Source: Flaccisagitta enflata (taxonomy: Eukaryota > Chaetognatha > Sagittoidea > Aphragmophora). From it: a stretch of DNA of 64,000 nt. The DNA lies in the NCBI GenBank assembly GCA_965153355.1, contig OZ231128.1:15996001-16060000 (forward strand), written 5' to 3'. The position numbers and the translations under genes were made by a program. Below are positions 1 to 23,700 of this stretch, piece after piece. The notes under the pieces are model-generated. The model saw nothing but the letters and a program-made list of their open reading frames with translations, ran no database searches and had not been told where the DNA came from. Numbering within the stretch: the stretch's first letter is position 1; every line of letters begins with the position of its first letter.

Positions 1-147
1 CTTTTTCATTATAAGCAAAATTCTGTCTAGGCCAATCTAGGAAATTATAAAGAGGCAAGTTGATAGGACTATGAATTTGCATCCATTATATGTTGGATTC
101 CATTAGTGGCGGGGCCGTTAAAGCGGTAATCAACTGTACTTTCTTCC

Positions 148-724
148 TTTTTGGGCAGCGGTCCCAAAGGGCCGATGTCCTGTAGGACAGAGGGGGTAAT
201 TTCCAGACGTCCGTCCGTCCGTCCGTCCGTCCGTCCTCCCGTCCGTCCGTCCCCCCCCTGGTTGGCCATCGAGGCCTAAAATCCTCACTCTCAGGCCTGA
301 TTTAGGCCCTCTAAGTCCTCAAATCGGCCCTCCAGGCCTCAAATCAGCCCTCCAGACCTCAAATCAGCTCTCCAGGCCTCAAATCAGCTCTAAAATCAGT
401 TATCCAGGCCTTAAATCTGCTCTCCAGCCAAAAAATCAGCACTCCAGGCCTCAAATCAGCCCTCCAGGCCTCCAATCTGCCCCTAATGCCTTAAGCCTAC
501 CCCTGGATCTCATATCTAATCTTCAGGCCTAAAATCTTCCCCCTAAACCTCAAATCCCTCAGGCCTGATATATTCCCCCTCAGGACGTCTGGAAATTACC
601 CCCTGTGTCCTACAGGACATCGGCCCTTTGGGGCCGCTGCCCTGCTCTAAGTCCACTACTTCACTTGATCACTCCAAGCAGGGCATCGGGTACCGCTGAC
701 CATGTGCAATCCTTGGATGACTAG
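148..724 (-). mobile_element. Family B foldback element, head type 2
   Basis: Read on the minus strand this copy starts with TAGTCATCCAAGGAT, runs through GGTCAGCGGTACC and a GCCCTGCTT...GCAGGGC stem, then has a long inverted repeat (ATGTCCTGTAGGACA, CCAGACGTCC) on both sides of a degenerate 20-21-bp array with AGGCCT cores (about 295-580). A GTCC microsatellite lies at 209-250 beside one arm. It ends at GGGCAGCGG...CCCAAAAAG. No coding capacity is visible. Confidence 0.8.
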
Positions 725-1039
<315 letters not shown>

Positions 1040-1249
1040 TCCTCTTAATGTAACTTCATTTGTTTTTTTCCTCTATTGTTTTGAATATAATAGAACCTTT
1101 TTGTTGGTTTTCTCAAGTCATTGATTATTCCGTTCTCATGCGAAATATTTGTTTGAGTTGCATATTACTTTCAAAGAAGGATTAAAGGGAATTAATTCTT
1201 TTTGACTCTACTTGCACTTGCGCTGGGGAGGATCCTGGTTTGGGAATAG

Positions 1250-1250
1250 A

Positions 1251-1340
<90 letters not shown>
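1250..1340. repeat. (GA)n microsatellite upstream of a promoter
   Basis: About 45 GA units end 17 bases before the TATA box of the secreted-protein gene. GA tracts near arthropod promoters can bind GAGA-type factors; a role here is only a possibility. Confidence 0.9.
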
Positions 1341-1342
<2 letters not shown>

Positions 1343-1356
1343 AGACTGGTACTACC

Positions 1357-1385
1357 TATAAAACTACGGCGAGAAATGTTTCAGT
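1357..1385 (+). promoter_or_regulatory. Core promoter: TATA box plus TCAGT initiator
   Basis: TATAAA at 1357-1362 is followed by TCAGTC at 1381-1386, which matches the arthropod initiator TCAGT. The predicted +1 A is at 1383, 26 bases after the start of the TATA box, the usual spacing. This gives a short 5' UTR of about 37 bases before the ATG at 1420. The match is by eye; start-site data would confirm it. Confidence 0.7.
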
Positions 1386-1419
1386 CACTATCAGGGAGAA
1401 CATTTTTCCTTTTACAATC

Positions 1420-10798
<9,379 letters not shown>

Positions 10799-11581
10799 TG
10801 AGATTTTTTTCACTGGTGCTGTAGTGAGAACAAAGAGTCTTTCATCTTGTATGATTTAAACCTCTTTCAGTAGTGAAACAGACAGCATAAACTTCTATCT
10901 CATACGTTGCTTTGAAAATCATCAATTGTTGCAACCGTTCTAGAATGAGTAGATTTGTTATTGTTACAATTATCTGTTTGTTATCATATTAGTTATAAAC
11001 TCCATTAAAACTTCTGGTTAGTTGCAAACGGAGAAAAAGAGTTCCATGTTCCACGTAGAAGAAATGATGACAAGTTAGAAAAACAGAATAGCTGACAAAC
11101 CAGCAAGAAAAGAGATAGAAACAGATGGAGATGGAGTAGCAGACAGACAGAAACCACATATTGACAGACATGTAGATAAGTTAATGGCGAGTCTCAACAA
11201 TAACCTGATAAACCGGTGCTGGTAAACTGATACACCCGTGCCAAAGGAAGACTCACTTAAGATGCTTGTCGGCCATTAAAGATTAAATTGACCAAATATT
11301 TATGAAGTGCATCAATTGAATGGTGTTAGTTTTTTCTTTTTTTCGTGAGAACTATACAAGTGTCTAGCTAGTTTCTAGTCACTTTCTAGAGCATGAATAT
11401 ATCGACAAGCATTTAGAGCAACAAATCTACCAAGAATAAGAATAAACTATATGAAAATTGGCGAGATTCCGAAACAACTCCAAATTTCTAACCAACTGCC
11501 ACAAACCACATTTTGCCAGCTTCAAGCGATGAGAAATGACAAGCAAAAAACAAAATTAGGAATTAGCAGAAATGACCTCAC
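10799..11581. other. 3' flank of the secreted gene; MFS intron 3 on the minus strand
   Basis: Candidate ATTAAA signals lie at 11004, 11275 and 11282. No further transporter exon is seen on the minus strand, so the next exon would be inside or beyond the secreted gene, or is missing. Confidence 0.4.
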
Positions 11582-11780
11582 CTAAGATGAGAAACGTTTT
11601 TGGGACTTTGTTAAGGATGGTTTCCTCGACGAAATAAGCTTTCCCATCATTTCCTATTTGGCTCGGTTTCAGATTTTCCGGGTTGAGATATTGAGTTATG
11701 ACTTGATTGAAGATGGCGCCGCCACTACCAAACCCAGCAACGATCAATCCGTTTATCAGCCCTTTGTGCTCCGGGAACCA
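11582..11780 (-). CDS. MFS transporter exon 3
   Basis: The acceptor is ATCCCAG|TGG and the donor TTAG|GTGAGG. It encodes WFPEHKGLINGLIVAGFG through LNKVPKTFLIL, a conserved helix and loop of OFA-type carriers. It joins exon 2 in phase 0. Confidence 0.8.
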
Positions 11781-14700
11781 CTGGGATCGTTTGGTTGAAG
11801 AGGAATATGGACGTGTTTCCAGTCACAGACACTCTTTCACTCGCTCGCTCGTTTGTTCGCACCACTCACCACGCTCTCTCGCTCCGCAGCGCTTCACTTT
11901 GCTACACTCGCTTCACTTGCTTGCTCTCTTAATGGGCTCGCTCAGTCACTTCGCTCACTCCATCGTGGGAGAATCATGAATGTTTTGAATATGTGTTCAT
12001 GTTGTAAACGCAATTAACAAGAACAATCTCGTTTGCTGTCTTCAGTAAAAACACGCTTTGTGATTATTTGATTGAAGAGGAATATGATTGGATGGAAGCC
12101 ATGTAAAGTTTATCAAGAGAAAAAAATCCGTATGAGGTAAGATGAAATAGTCGCAAAAGCGTTATTTGGTCAGCGGTACCCGTTGCCCCTTTGTGAGTGC
12201 ATGTGGGTGTGAGGTGGTTAGAAGGGCAGCGGCCCCGAAGGGGCCAATGACCTATGCTGTTTGTATTTGAGCCTCAAGGCTGGAATTGGGGCCTTGAAGC
12301 TGGGATTTGAGCCTTGAGGCTGGGATTTGAGCCTCAAGGCTGAGATATGAGCCTCGAGGCTGGGATTTGAGCTTCGAAGCTGGGATTTGAGCTTCTTGGC
12401 TAGGAACTGGGCCACGAGGCTATGATTTGAGCCTCAAGGCTGGAATTTGAGCCTTGAGGCTGGGATTTGAGCCTGGAGGCTGGGTTTTGAGCCTGGAGGC
12501 TGGGATTTGAGGCTCAAGGCTGGGAGTTGAGCTTTTAGGCTGGATTTTGAGCTTTGAGGGCTGGAAAATGAGCCTTCAGGCTGGAAAATGAGCCCTGCGA
12601 CTAGAATATGAGCTTCGGAGCTGGGGGGGGGGGGACGGAGAAGGAGAAAATCTCCCATATGTGTGAGAGCATAGGTCATCGGCCCCTTCGGGGCCGCTGC
12701 CCAAAAAAGGAAGTAGAGTCTTAGGGCAAAATAGGGAGGAAAGAAGTCGGAGATGAAATAGAAACTCCGGAGAGAAAGAGAGAGAGAGCAAAAGAAAAAG
12801 AAAAAGTATGAAAAAGAAAAAGAAAAAGAGAGAGTGAAAAAAGAAAAGAAAAAGAAATAAATAGAAAAGGAAAAAGAAAAAGAAAAAAAAAAAGAAAAAA
12901 AAAAGAAAAAGAACAAAAAGAGAAGGAAAGACAAAAATGACAAAAAAGAATAGTCGCAAAAGCGTTACATGGTCAGCGGTACCCGATGCCCCTATGTTAG
13001 TTTATGTTGGTATGAGATGATGAGTGGGGCAGCGGCCCCGGAGGGGCCGATGACCTATGATTCCATGCTGGAAAATTACCTGATTTTGGGTCTATTAAAA
13101 ATGGAATTATGAATTTGACCATTTTTATGTTCTATCTTTCTGTCTCTGTCTATCTTTTTCTATCCTCTCAAATATCCTATAAATTTCCAGACAGAGCAGG
13201 CGCCGACTTCTACGTCTTAACCAAAACAATGATTTCTTGAGAAATGAGACTTTGTAACTTTTGATTTACAATTAAGTTCCGGTAAAAAGTAGAAGCCTAT
13301 TGGTGGAAATATTGCATTGCTGTTTTATGATTGGATATCATTTTTCTCTGCATAAAATATGCTTAGCCAGAAGGAAGTCTTTTCCTTCCATTCATTCACG
13401 TTTCACCATCCAATTCGTGCGCAACGGTCTTCTTCTAATTCTGCAATAAACTGTAAATATTAATTGGAAACTTAAATCTTGTTCATCTATATATCATCAA
13501 TTTACAGGGTTGGCGAATCGTAAGACCAACTCTTAACTTCACTGAGATAACTTAGATCATCAAATATCAGCAGATAGCTCGCGTTCATATTATCTCTACC
13601 CATTCAGATCTAGCTCATTTTTTATTGGCGTCCCTGTGTATTATTGTGCCAGCCACTTAACAGTTTAAGCTTGAGATATTTCTGTTTGGGTAATTTATTT
13701 GAACGTGATCATCTTGTCATCCTATCTCATCATTTGTCATCTTGTGTCATCTTTAGCATTTGGCATTTTATTCAGACATTATTGTGTCATTCAAAATTAA
13801 TGTCTGGACGATTTGCCTATGCATAGCCTAATCATCTTTAATTGAAAATCTTTGTAAAAGAGAGAGTTCCGCGAGCAAAGCCAACTTCGAAAAAAGTCTT
13901 GAAAACGAATTTCTTCCCTCGAGTTTTTCTTTAAAAACAAATCTTTCAATTTATGATCCCTCTCAAGTGAGAGAGAGGGAAGACTCGACTGTAAAGAGTC
14001 TCTTTTCTTACAGATTTGTTTCTTATAAAAGAAAACTGTGTAGTACTCTTTTTTCGGGCGGCCCCAAGGGACCGAAACTTCTCAAATCCCGATGCCACTT
14101 TAGTAAAGTTCTGGAAAAAAGTCGTAAAGTCTAACCTTTTTTCACACGACTAATGCCACATTCTTTTTACGTAAAAGTGGATTATAATTGCATACACTCC
14201 ACATAATTGTTGGACATAAATTTGTCCTTATAAAACGTTTGCCTTTTTTCAATTTTGCATGCAAAACACATTTGAGAAGAAGATACAAATCTTCATTGCC
14301 CAGATTCTTTCCTACGACTTTCTTATTTGATTACTAACTGCACGCTTGTGCTAACACATACATTTGCAATCCATGTAAAAGAATCTGAAGGGCTTTATTA
14401 ATTGCACAACGAACCATGCACACCTCTCAATTGACATTGTGAATGATAATGCATAACACATAGCACTACACTTTTCATCTGATCCCGGTTATGCACTACG
14501 TCATTTGCACTCCACTATTATTGAATTGCAATTTGTCTGTGCTTTCCACAATTTAATGATTGCTCTATGTCACAAGCATTCCACTTCATGGAATAAATGA
14601 ATTCCATCGTTGTTGTGTACGTTTTCATGCATTTCACTTTTCATTGAATCTTAAATCTGCATATCTAATTGTCGTTTATACAATCGCATGCACTCCAATT

Positions 14701-17700
14701 TACGCGAAAACTGCCATTCAATGAGAAGTGATGAAAATATACTTGGGTTGAACTTATAGTGTATTGCACATTCCCGAACATTCACTCCACGCCATTTGGC
14801 TTTTTTGACTCAGCCCGGCCAACAGTGCCAAACAAAGTGGATATCAATGAAATAAGGTGGCAAAAATGCCCCTTGCATCGTAACATGCACGTGCAGAACA
14901 CGTCCGTCGTAATATTGAACAACTGAGCTGAAGCTCATAATTATTGCATGCTACACTTGTACCGCGTAAGCAAGTTTCTGTGCCATTCCGCGTACTGTGA
15001 AAATTACACTATTTCATGCACACCACCCTAACGACGGCAACATATTAGCACTTGCTAATCTCATCCGAAGAAACCGACGTGTTCAATTAAAGAGCTAAAA
15101 AGCTCATTTCGACGTGCTCACACTTATTGCATGCATTCCACACTAATTTAGGGAGCTAAATGCTCCAATCGCCGTTATACTTAGAGCTAAAAAAGCTCAT
15201 TCCGACGTGTTCAACTAAGGAGCTGAAGAAGCTCATTTCGACGTGCTCACACTTATTACACATGCATTCCACTTAAACGGACTTCCGTTATTGCCAAAAA
15301 TCCGACAATCTACGTCGGTCCGTCCATCGGTCGGTGCCTCCGTCGCAAAACCGCTTTTAAATCCCTGCAACTAGGGTGGCCCTATATTTGGCCTTGTTTA
15401 CAACATAAATACCAACAAAACCAACAAACTGAGTTGGTCCATCTGTCGGTTGGTCCCTCCGTCAAAAAACGGCGAGCCCTTTCACAAAAAACCGTCGCGG
15501 ACCGTCGCGGGCACGCGACTTATTTGTCGGTTGGTCCGTCCATCTATCGGCGGACCCATATTTCCGCGTTTTGTCGTTCTAACAAAAACGGAATTCTAAT
15601 CCCAAAATTGACTGGGAGTGTTCATGCTAAATTTGAGTTTGTGAATTATCAACTTGCGCCGCCGAAGGCATGTTTACATGAAAGAGTGTGTTCACACTGA
15701 ACAAAAAAATTGTAATTATTGTCACATCATCGTAATAAGACCTGCAAAAAGAGGTCATGTTCATGCTGAATCTAATAATCTGAATTGCCTTCTCACGTCG
15801 TAGTCTCTTATTAAGTTGCATTAAATTGCAATTTGTCATAACTATTGCAACTCATTGCATTAATTTGCATTTCGTCGCATCAAATTGCATCAATCAGCAT
15901 TCCTCTACATGAATCAAAATATGTATGGATTCTTTGCAAGAACTATCATCTGAGGTAATTAATCTACAACTTGAGGCTATTCAAGCCCGCATTGACGAAC
16001 TCTCAACACCATCAAATCCATATGAAACCACTTTTCAGCATCTGGAAAGACTTGTAAGATTGATTGAATTAAGAATAATATTATATAAAGAAAAACGGAA
16101 ACAAGAAGAACAAGAACAACTAAAGTGGGAGCAAGAACGACGAGAACAAGAGAATTTCATGAACAGCTTTCCATCAAGGGAAGCATATTGGCTACACTGC
16201 ACCATGGAGGAACATAAACGAACGATCGCGGAATTTGAAAAAACTCTCTCCCCAGAAGAAACTGCAGAACTCAAAAAAGTGAGAAATGACAGAAGGACCG
16301 TGCGTGCATTAATCACAAAAACAGTCAACAAACTGGATGCTGCTCTTGCTTCAGAGGACAAAATTGCCATTAAACGGTTTATGGCAGAATTGACTGATGT
16401 TCAAAAAAAACTGACTGCCAAAGATCAGGATGTTTGGGCCTTGATGTCAGACGATTGTGTAATGGCAGATCAAGCCATTGGGGCAGAGTGGTCGGACTCA
16501 ACAGATAATGCCCTTTTGAATGCTGACAGTTTTTTGGATGGAACCGACCCATCTACGGCCCCAGCCCCATCCTCATCCCCATCCTCACAAAGCACAACCA
16601 CCAAGGCTAGATTGCCAAAAACTGATCTCCCAAAATTTACCGGCAAATCTCCTTCGGAATATCAGGGATGGTGGAATGCGTTTGAATCACTCATAGATGG
16701 TCGATCCGACCTATCAAAGGTTGACAAATTGATATATTTGAAAAATTGCTGCATTGATGGTGCAAGTGGTCTGGCTGATGGATACAGTCTTACCGAGGAT
16801 AACTATGAACATTTGAAACTTGCACTCAAAGACATGTATGGTCACCCGCGTTTAATTCAACAGTCTCATGCGGAAAATATTTTGGACCTCCACTCCTTTG
16901 AAACGGAAAGTATCAAACCGTTTCTCACAACACTCGAGACTTCTATGCGCTGTCTTGCAGAATATGGCATTGACATGGAAAATGGGGCATGGATCATAGT
17001 TCCCATTGTGCAAAAGTTGATGCCAAAGGAGTTAGCGCAAAAATGGCGCGAAGAAATCCACGATGATATATCGTTTTCAACAAAAAAGTTGATTGAATTT
17101 CTGCATGAAAAAATGCTATGCTACGGATCTGTGCAGGAGCAGAAGGCTGATCGAAAGCCAAAAGACACACGACCAAAAACTACCCTCATGCTTGCATCCA
17201 CAAGCATGACTGCATGCCCATGTTGCGATCAGAACCACAGGATCTATAAATGTGGAAAATTTCTGAAAATGGCACCTGCGGAGAGACGCAACTTTGCGTA
17301 CAGAAATAGACTCTGTCGTAGGTGTCTGGATCCATACAGCCCTGAACACTTGAAGAAGTGTGAGTGGAAATGTAAAAAATGCAATGACTCACATAATCAT
17401 CTTCTTCATACGGGTCAAAATGAGGGTCAAGGCCGCGGGAAGCATAACTCGCAGACCCATGGATCTCGCAAATGGCAGAATCCCCAAAATTCGCGAAATG
17501 GAAATCCATCAAAAAGACCCTACCAAGGTCAAAAGGTAGAAGGTCAAAAGGGCAACCCCGCCCAAGCTGCAAATGGCGGCCAAAGGGAGGACACAAATGC
17601 CGGTGGGTCGGCTCAAGGCACTGTTGTTAACTCACTACATAGCACCACAAACCATGAAAAAATGGCTGTGCTAAAAAACTTCAAGGCGGTTCCAAAAGAG

Positions 17701-20700
17701 AAACCGAATTCTACAGTGCGTTCTCTCATTGATGATGGATCTCAGCGGACGTGGATAAAAATGCATACAGCCAAATCTTTGAAACTTCCTGTCGTGCGTC
17801 GTGAATTGCTTGCTGTAGCAACAGCTTTTTCGAGCCAACCTAACACACCTAGACTTTATGACATTGTCAAAGTCAGCCTAAGAACCAAAGATAATAGGTT
17901 CATGGAAATGGAGGCAGTGGTATCTCCTGATGACAAACTCGTATCTGACATGCCTGCGATACGTTTTGATCCAGCAAAAGAGTACCCCCACTTGAAAGGG
18001 ATCAAATTTGCTGATGATTACCCTCGTGACTCTACCGAGGTTGAACTTCTGATTGGTAATGACTACGCCAATCACATCCAAACTGGGAGAAGAATCATTG
18101 GGGGTATTGATGAGCCCTGCGCGCTGGAGACCCTGTTTGGTTGGATTTTATCAGGGAATATTTGCCATGAATCAGCAAATGTTATCTCCACAAATAATGT
18201 GCAGGTTACCCGGTTGGAAAATGTGCTCGAAAAATTCTGGGAGATCGAGGACATACCAAACCCAAATTCACGGGTGAAAAATATCTTGGACGAAGAAGTC
18301 CATGAAAAGTTCAAAAAGACCATCACCTATGATGAGTCAAAGCAGCAATACATGGTTGGGATACCATACAAAAGTGACGTGGAAGACTTGTCGGACAATT
18401 TTGCACCAACCAAAGCTCTTTACCAAAAGCAAATGAGCATGCTGGAAAAAGATCCAGAGAAAATGAAAACCGTCCAGGATATATTTGATGGACAACTGGA
18501 TCTTGGCGTTTTGGAGCTTGTTCCAGAGGATGAAACCCCAACTGAAAAGGTCCATTATCTTCCGTGGCACCTTGTTCTTCGCCCGGGACATCCTACCACT
18601 CCTACCCGCATCGTAAAAAACGCCTCATACAAAGGTCGGAATGGGATTTCACTCAACAGTGCCCAACATGTGGGCCCCAATCTGTTACCAGACATAGTTG
18701 GTTCTATCTGTAGGTTTAGAAAAGGCAGCGTAGCCTTTACCACAGATATCACAAAAATGTTTTGGCAAATCAAAATTCCATTGAAGCAACAGAATCTCCA
18801 TCGCATCATCACGCCTCGAGGGACTGCCAAACAGACGACTGTTATGTTCGGTGAGAGTTCATCACCATTTCTCTCAATGGCCACCTGCCAGCATCATGCA
18901 GAACGTGAGGACAGCAAGCAAAAATTTCCAAAAGCTTGTCAGCACGTGATGGATGACCTTTACATGGATGATATCCCTTCAACTGCAGATTCGGTGGGAG
19001 AAGCCGTGGATGCTTTAACCCAAATAAAGGGATTCTTCACCAGCATGCATATGAAGGTCCACAAGATCAACAGTAACAGGAAAGATCTTTTGGCTCAAAT
19101 TGATGGCACTGACGACAGAGAGGATGCAAATGTGCTTGGGCTGAATTGGAACACAATCACTGATTCCCTCAATGTTCCCTCTAAGGAATGGGATTCTGTC
19201 CCATTAACAAAACGGGAATTTCTTCAGGGGATCTCTTCATTTTGGGACCCCCTGGGCCAACGTGCCCCCCTGATTTGTTGGGGCAAAATGATCATGCAAA
19301 AAATTTGGCAGCATGGATCAAACTGGGATGACCCACTCCCGGAAATTCTATGGCAGGAAATAGAATGTTTCAAAAAAGCGTGTCTGTTTGTTTTTGAAAT
19401 CCCACGCTATTTTGGTGCGCCCATAGTCTTGCACATTTTTGTGGATGCCTCGGAAGGGGCGTACGCGGCTGTAGCCTACGTCATAACTGGAAAGGGCTCC
19501 TTCTTCCTCCTCTCAAAGACTAGGGTTAAACCCCTCAAGGTCGTTAGCCTTCCACGCATGGAATTGTTGGGTGCCGTTCTCGGTACAAAACTTCTCAATT
19601 TCCTCAAAGCAGAGGTTTTCAAATCTCAAATTGAAACCTTCATGTGGTCCGACGCAACCATCACATTAGGATGGATTGAATCTTCATCTTCACGTTACAA
19701 ACCCTTTGTCGGAAATCGCATCGCAGATATTCAACGCACTTCCGCCACCCACTCCGCTAAGTGGATGTGGGTTCCTGGAGATCAAAACCCCGCGGATATC
19801 CCTTCACGAGGGACTTGGCCACTTCATGAAAAACAGGCCAAACTCTGGGCACATGGACCAAAGTTTTTACAGACGGGTGAATGGCCAACTCAACCAGAGA
19901 TGGAAAAACCAGATCTGGAAAAGCGTAAAATTGCGATAAATGTCGCTCAAGTCACGCCTCCCGTCATTCAACTGGATCGTTACGGCTCATTTGAAAAAAT
20001 GCTTCGCATCGTCACTATGGTGTGGCGATTTGGGTGCCCTTTGGCGGGGAGGGCTGAGCCCCTTGCCAATCAGCGAAAAAGGGCACTCCAAAAAATCATC
20101 TCCATGGAACAAAAAATTTTCTTTGCGGAAGAATTTTCATGCCTTCAGAAAAATCAACCTATACCGCGAAATTCTCGACTCATTCAATTCAATCCATTGT
20201 TGGAGGATGGCATCATCAAGATGCAAGGGAGAGTAAGCAAAAATCTCATCATTCTAACGGACAAATCGCATCTCACTCGACTAATTATCAGAGATGCACA
20301 CATTTCTAACCTCCACGCAGGGCCAAACCAAACCCTAGCACACCTGCGTCAAAAATACTGGATCATCAAAGGCATGACCGCTGTCAAAGCGGAAACCAAA
20401 TCCTGCATGAAGTGCAAGCGGATCAACAAACCTCTGTGCCAGCAGAAAATGGCAGATCTACCAGATTTTCGAAAAAATGCTTTGCCACCCTTCGCCCATA
20501 CTGGGCTTGATTACGCTGGACCTCTCCTTGTGAAATCAAGGAGGGATTCCACGTTACCAGCAGAAAAGCGATGGATCGCTCTCTTCACCTGTGGATCAAC
20601 CCGAGGAATTCATCTGGAAATCGTGAATGACCTCTCGACGGAAGAATTTCTGTCAGCGTTCTCTCGTTTTACCAGTCGGAGAGGAAAACCTCTTCATTTG

Positions 20701-23700
20701 TACTCGGATAATGCCACAACATTCACAAAAGCAGCAAAGCATCTGCCTGATATCATCTGGCAATTCAATCCTCCTGCCGCCCCATGGTGGGGAGGATTTT
20801 GGGAACGCCTCGTTAAAAGCGTCAAAACTCCATTGAAAAAAGTGCTAGGACAGTCTCTTGTCTCTGACAAAGAACTTGAGACAATCATAATCCGCATTGA
20901 GGGACAGATTAATTCTCGACCTTTGACCCCCCTTGTTGATGACCCTGAACAAGTACCCTTGACGCCGGCTGAAATGCTCATCGGGAGGTCGCTTCAGCAA
21001 CCGCAAGATCCATGGCCGGAGATTCCACCACCAAGGGCAGCCTTTTCAGCAAGGCAGAAGTATCTTCGAAGTCTCCACGAATCGTGGACAAATCGTTGGG
21101 TCAAAGAATATCTCCCTGCGCTTCAGCCACGGCCAAAGTGGCATCAGGATTCCAAAGACCTCACCCCTGGATCGATCGTCCTCCTCAAGAAGGAAAACGT
21201 CAAACGACACCTGTGGCCTTTGGCGCGGATCAAAGAATGCCACGCCGGACGTGACGGACACATCCGCTCTGTCACGCTTCGAGACAACAAAGGCAAAGAC
21301 ATCAGGAGGCCCATCCAGAATTTGGTCCTTCTGGAGGGAAACGAATAATAAAGACACTCTCAAGCCTCTCCTGCGTCAAACAATCTTTTCAGCTTTACTG
21401 AAGCAGCAATGAGGCAAGTTTATCCTGTCGAGTTTAGCTAGAAAGATTGTTGGAGAGGTTGAGATCTATCAATGCGCAATTGTCAACATCAACGTCAACA
21501 TTCTTCTCATGGACGGCTTCTTGACTCCATCAGCTGCTATCATAACCTGAAACAATTGACAACAACAATGACAACAAAATAACAATGAAAATAAAATTGG
21601 AAGGACTTATGAAGAAAACAAGAATTCGGTCAGCTGAACATCAACGGCGAAGGACTAAAGATTCCACTCATTTTCGCTTGTTACATTCTTAACATTGTGT
21701 AAACTGTGTTATCATGTAAACCCTAATTTGAATGATTATATTCTATATTTGGTTTTGATTTCTGTATTGACTGTATAAAATTCGTTGTTGTCCCATCATC
21801 TCCCAGGCTCTGGGATCAGGGCGGAGGTCTTGCATCCTAGACAGGAGATCCCTTTCCCAACTTTATGTTGATATTGAATTTGAAGCAGCCATAGCCAATC
21901 CTTTCTAAAAAATTTACATTTTCAAAACCTATTGTGATCCAAACCATGAGAAATGATTTCTGCCTTCAACAAAAATCCCAAACTCATTCTCCCAGGCTCT
22001 GGGATCAGGGCGGAGGTCCTGCATCCTAGACAGGAGACCCCTCCCCCTTTCAACCAACTATAAAATTTCTAGCAAGATCCTTTCTTGTAGAGTTTGGACA
22101 ATTCACAAGTTTAAAAATGAGAAAACCCCAAAGTGGGGTTTTGGCGGGCAGTATTAAAAATGGAATTATGAATTTGACCATTTTTATGTTCTATCTTTCT
22201 GTCTCTGTCTATCTTTTTCTATCCTCTCAAATATCCTATAAATTTCCAGACAGAGCAGGCGCCGACTTCTACGTCTTAACCAAAACAATGATTTCTTGAG
22301 AAATGAGACTTTGTAACTTTTGATTTACAATTAAGTTCCGGTAAAAAGTAGAAGCCTATTGGTGGAAATATTGCATTGCTGTTTTATGATTGGATATCAT
22401 TTTTCTCTGCATAAAATATGCTTAGCCAGAAGGAAGTCTTTTCCTTCCATTCATTCACGTTTCACCATCCAATTCGTGCGCAACGGTCTTCTTCTAATTC
22501 TGCAATAAACTGTAAATATTAATTGGAAACTTAAATCTTGTTCATCTATATATCATCAATTTACAAAGTTGGCGAATCGTAAGACCAACTCTTAACTTCA
22601 CTGAGATAACTTAGATCATCAAATATCAGCAGATAGCTCGCGTTCATATTATCTCTACCCATTCAGATCTAGCTCATTTTTTAGGGTCCAAGTAGCCTGA
22701 TTTGAGGTCAGAGTTGCCTGATTTGAGGTCTAAGATCCCTGATTTGAGATCTGAGGTTTGACAAGCTGGTTTTGGGGCTCAGTGGCCTAATTTTGTGTCT
22801 TATTCAGGGCTGGAGGCCTGATTATGGACTAGGAAGGCCTAATCTGGGTCCAATTGGCCTAGTTTGAGGTCTTGAAGGCCTGATTTTGGGTTTGAAAGGG
22901 GTCTGAAAGGGCCTGATTTGGATCTGAGAGGACTGAAAAGCCGGATTTTGGGTCTGAAAGGCCTGATCGAGGTACTGAGAGGTCTAAATTGAGTTCTGGA
23001 AGGCCTGATTTGGGATCTGATAGGCCTGATTGAGGGTCTGAAAGGCTTTTTTTAAGGCCCAGGAGGTCATCTTCTAGGCTCGGGGGGGACAGACGGACGG
23101 ACGGACGGACGGACGGACGGACGGAAACCGGAAAATTTGCCCTATGTGGAATCATAGGTCATCGGCCCCTCCGGGGCCGCTGCCCAAAAGGAAACAGAAA
23201 AAGAAACAGGTCGCCCAAGGGCAATATGAGGTCAGCGATACCCGTTGCCCTGCTTTGAGTGATTGTGGAGTGGGAAGCAGGGCAGCGGCCCCGAAGGGGA
23301 CGAAGTCCTGTAGAACACAGGGGGACTTTCGTTCGTCCTGCCTGAAGATGTGGATGAGATGCTATAGAGGGCTGACTGAAGGCCTTCAAGAGCCTATACT
23401 GAGGTCTATGAAGGCTGATGTAAGGCCTGAGAATGCCAATTGGAAGCTTGAGAGGGCTGAATTGAGGCTTGAGAGGTCTGACTTGAGGCTTGAGAGAGCT
23501 GGATTGAGGCTTGAAAGGTCAGAGCACTGAGAGCAATAAATTGAGGCTTAGACAGCTGATTTGAGGCCTGAGAGGCCTAATTTGAGGCCTGAGAGGCTAG
23601 GTTTGAGGTCTGAGAATTTGGATTTGAGGCCTGAGAAGCCTAATTTGAGGCCTGAGAGGTTGAATTTGAGGCCTGAGAGGTTGAATTTGAAGCCTGAGAG

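Larger units (their letters stand above)
13093..22683 (+). mobile_element. Complete BEL/Pao LTR retrotransposon
   Basis: Two 532-bp LTRs bound the 9591-bp element and GGGTC is duplicated at 13088-13092 and 22684-22688. The LTRs differ at only two adjacent bases that I can see (GG at 13507-13508 versus AA), so the insertion is young. Order: LTR, primer-binding site, 2.3-kb leader, one 1807-codon Gag-Pol frame, 0.8-kb 3' UTR, LTR. No envelope-like frame is present. It lies antisense in intron 2 of the MFS gene and inside a family B array. Confidence 0.95.
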
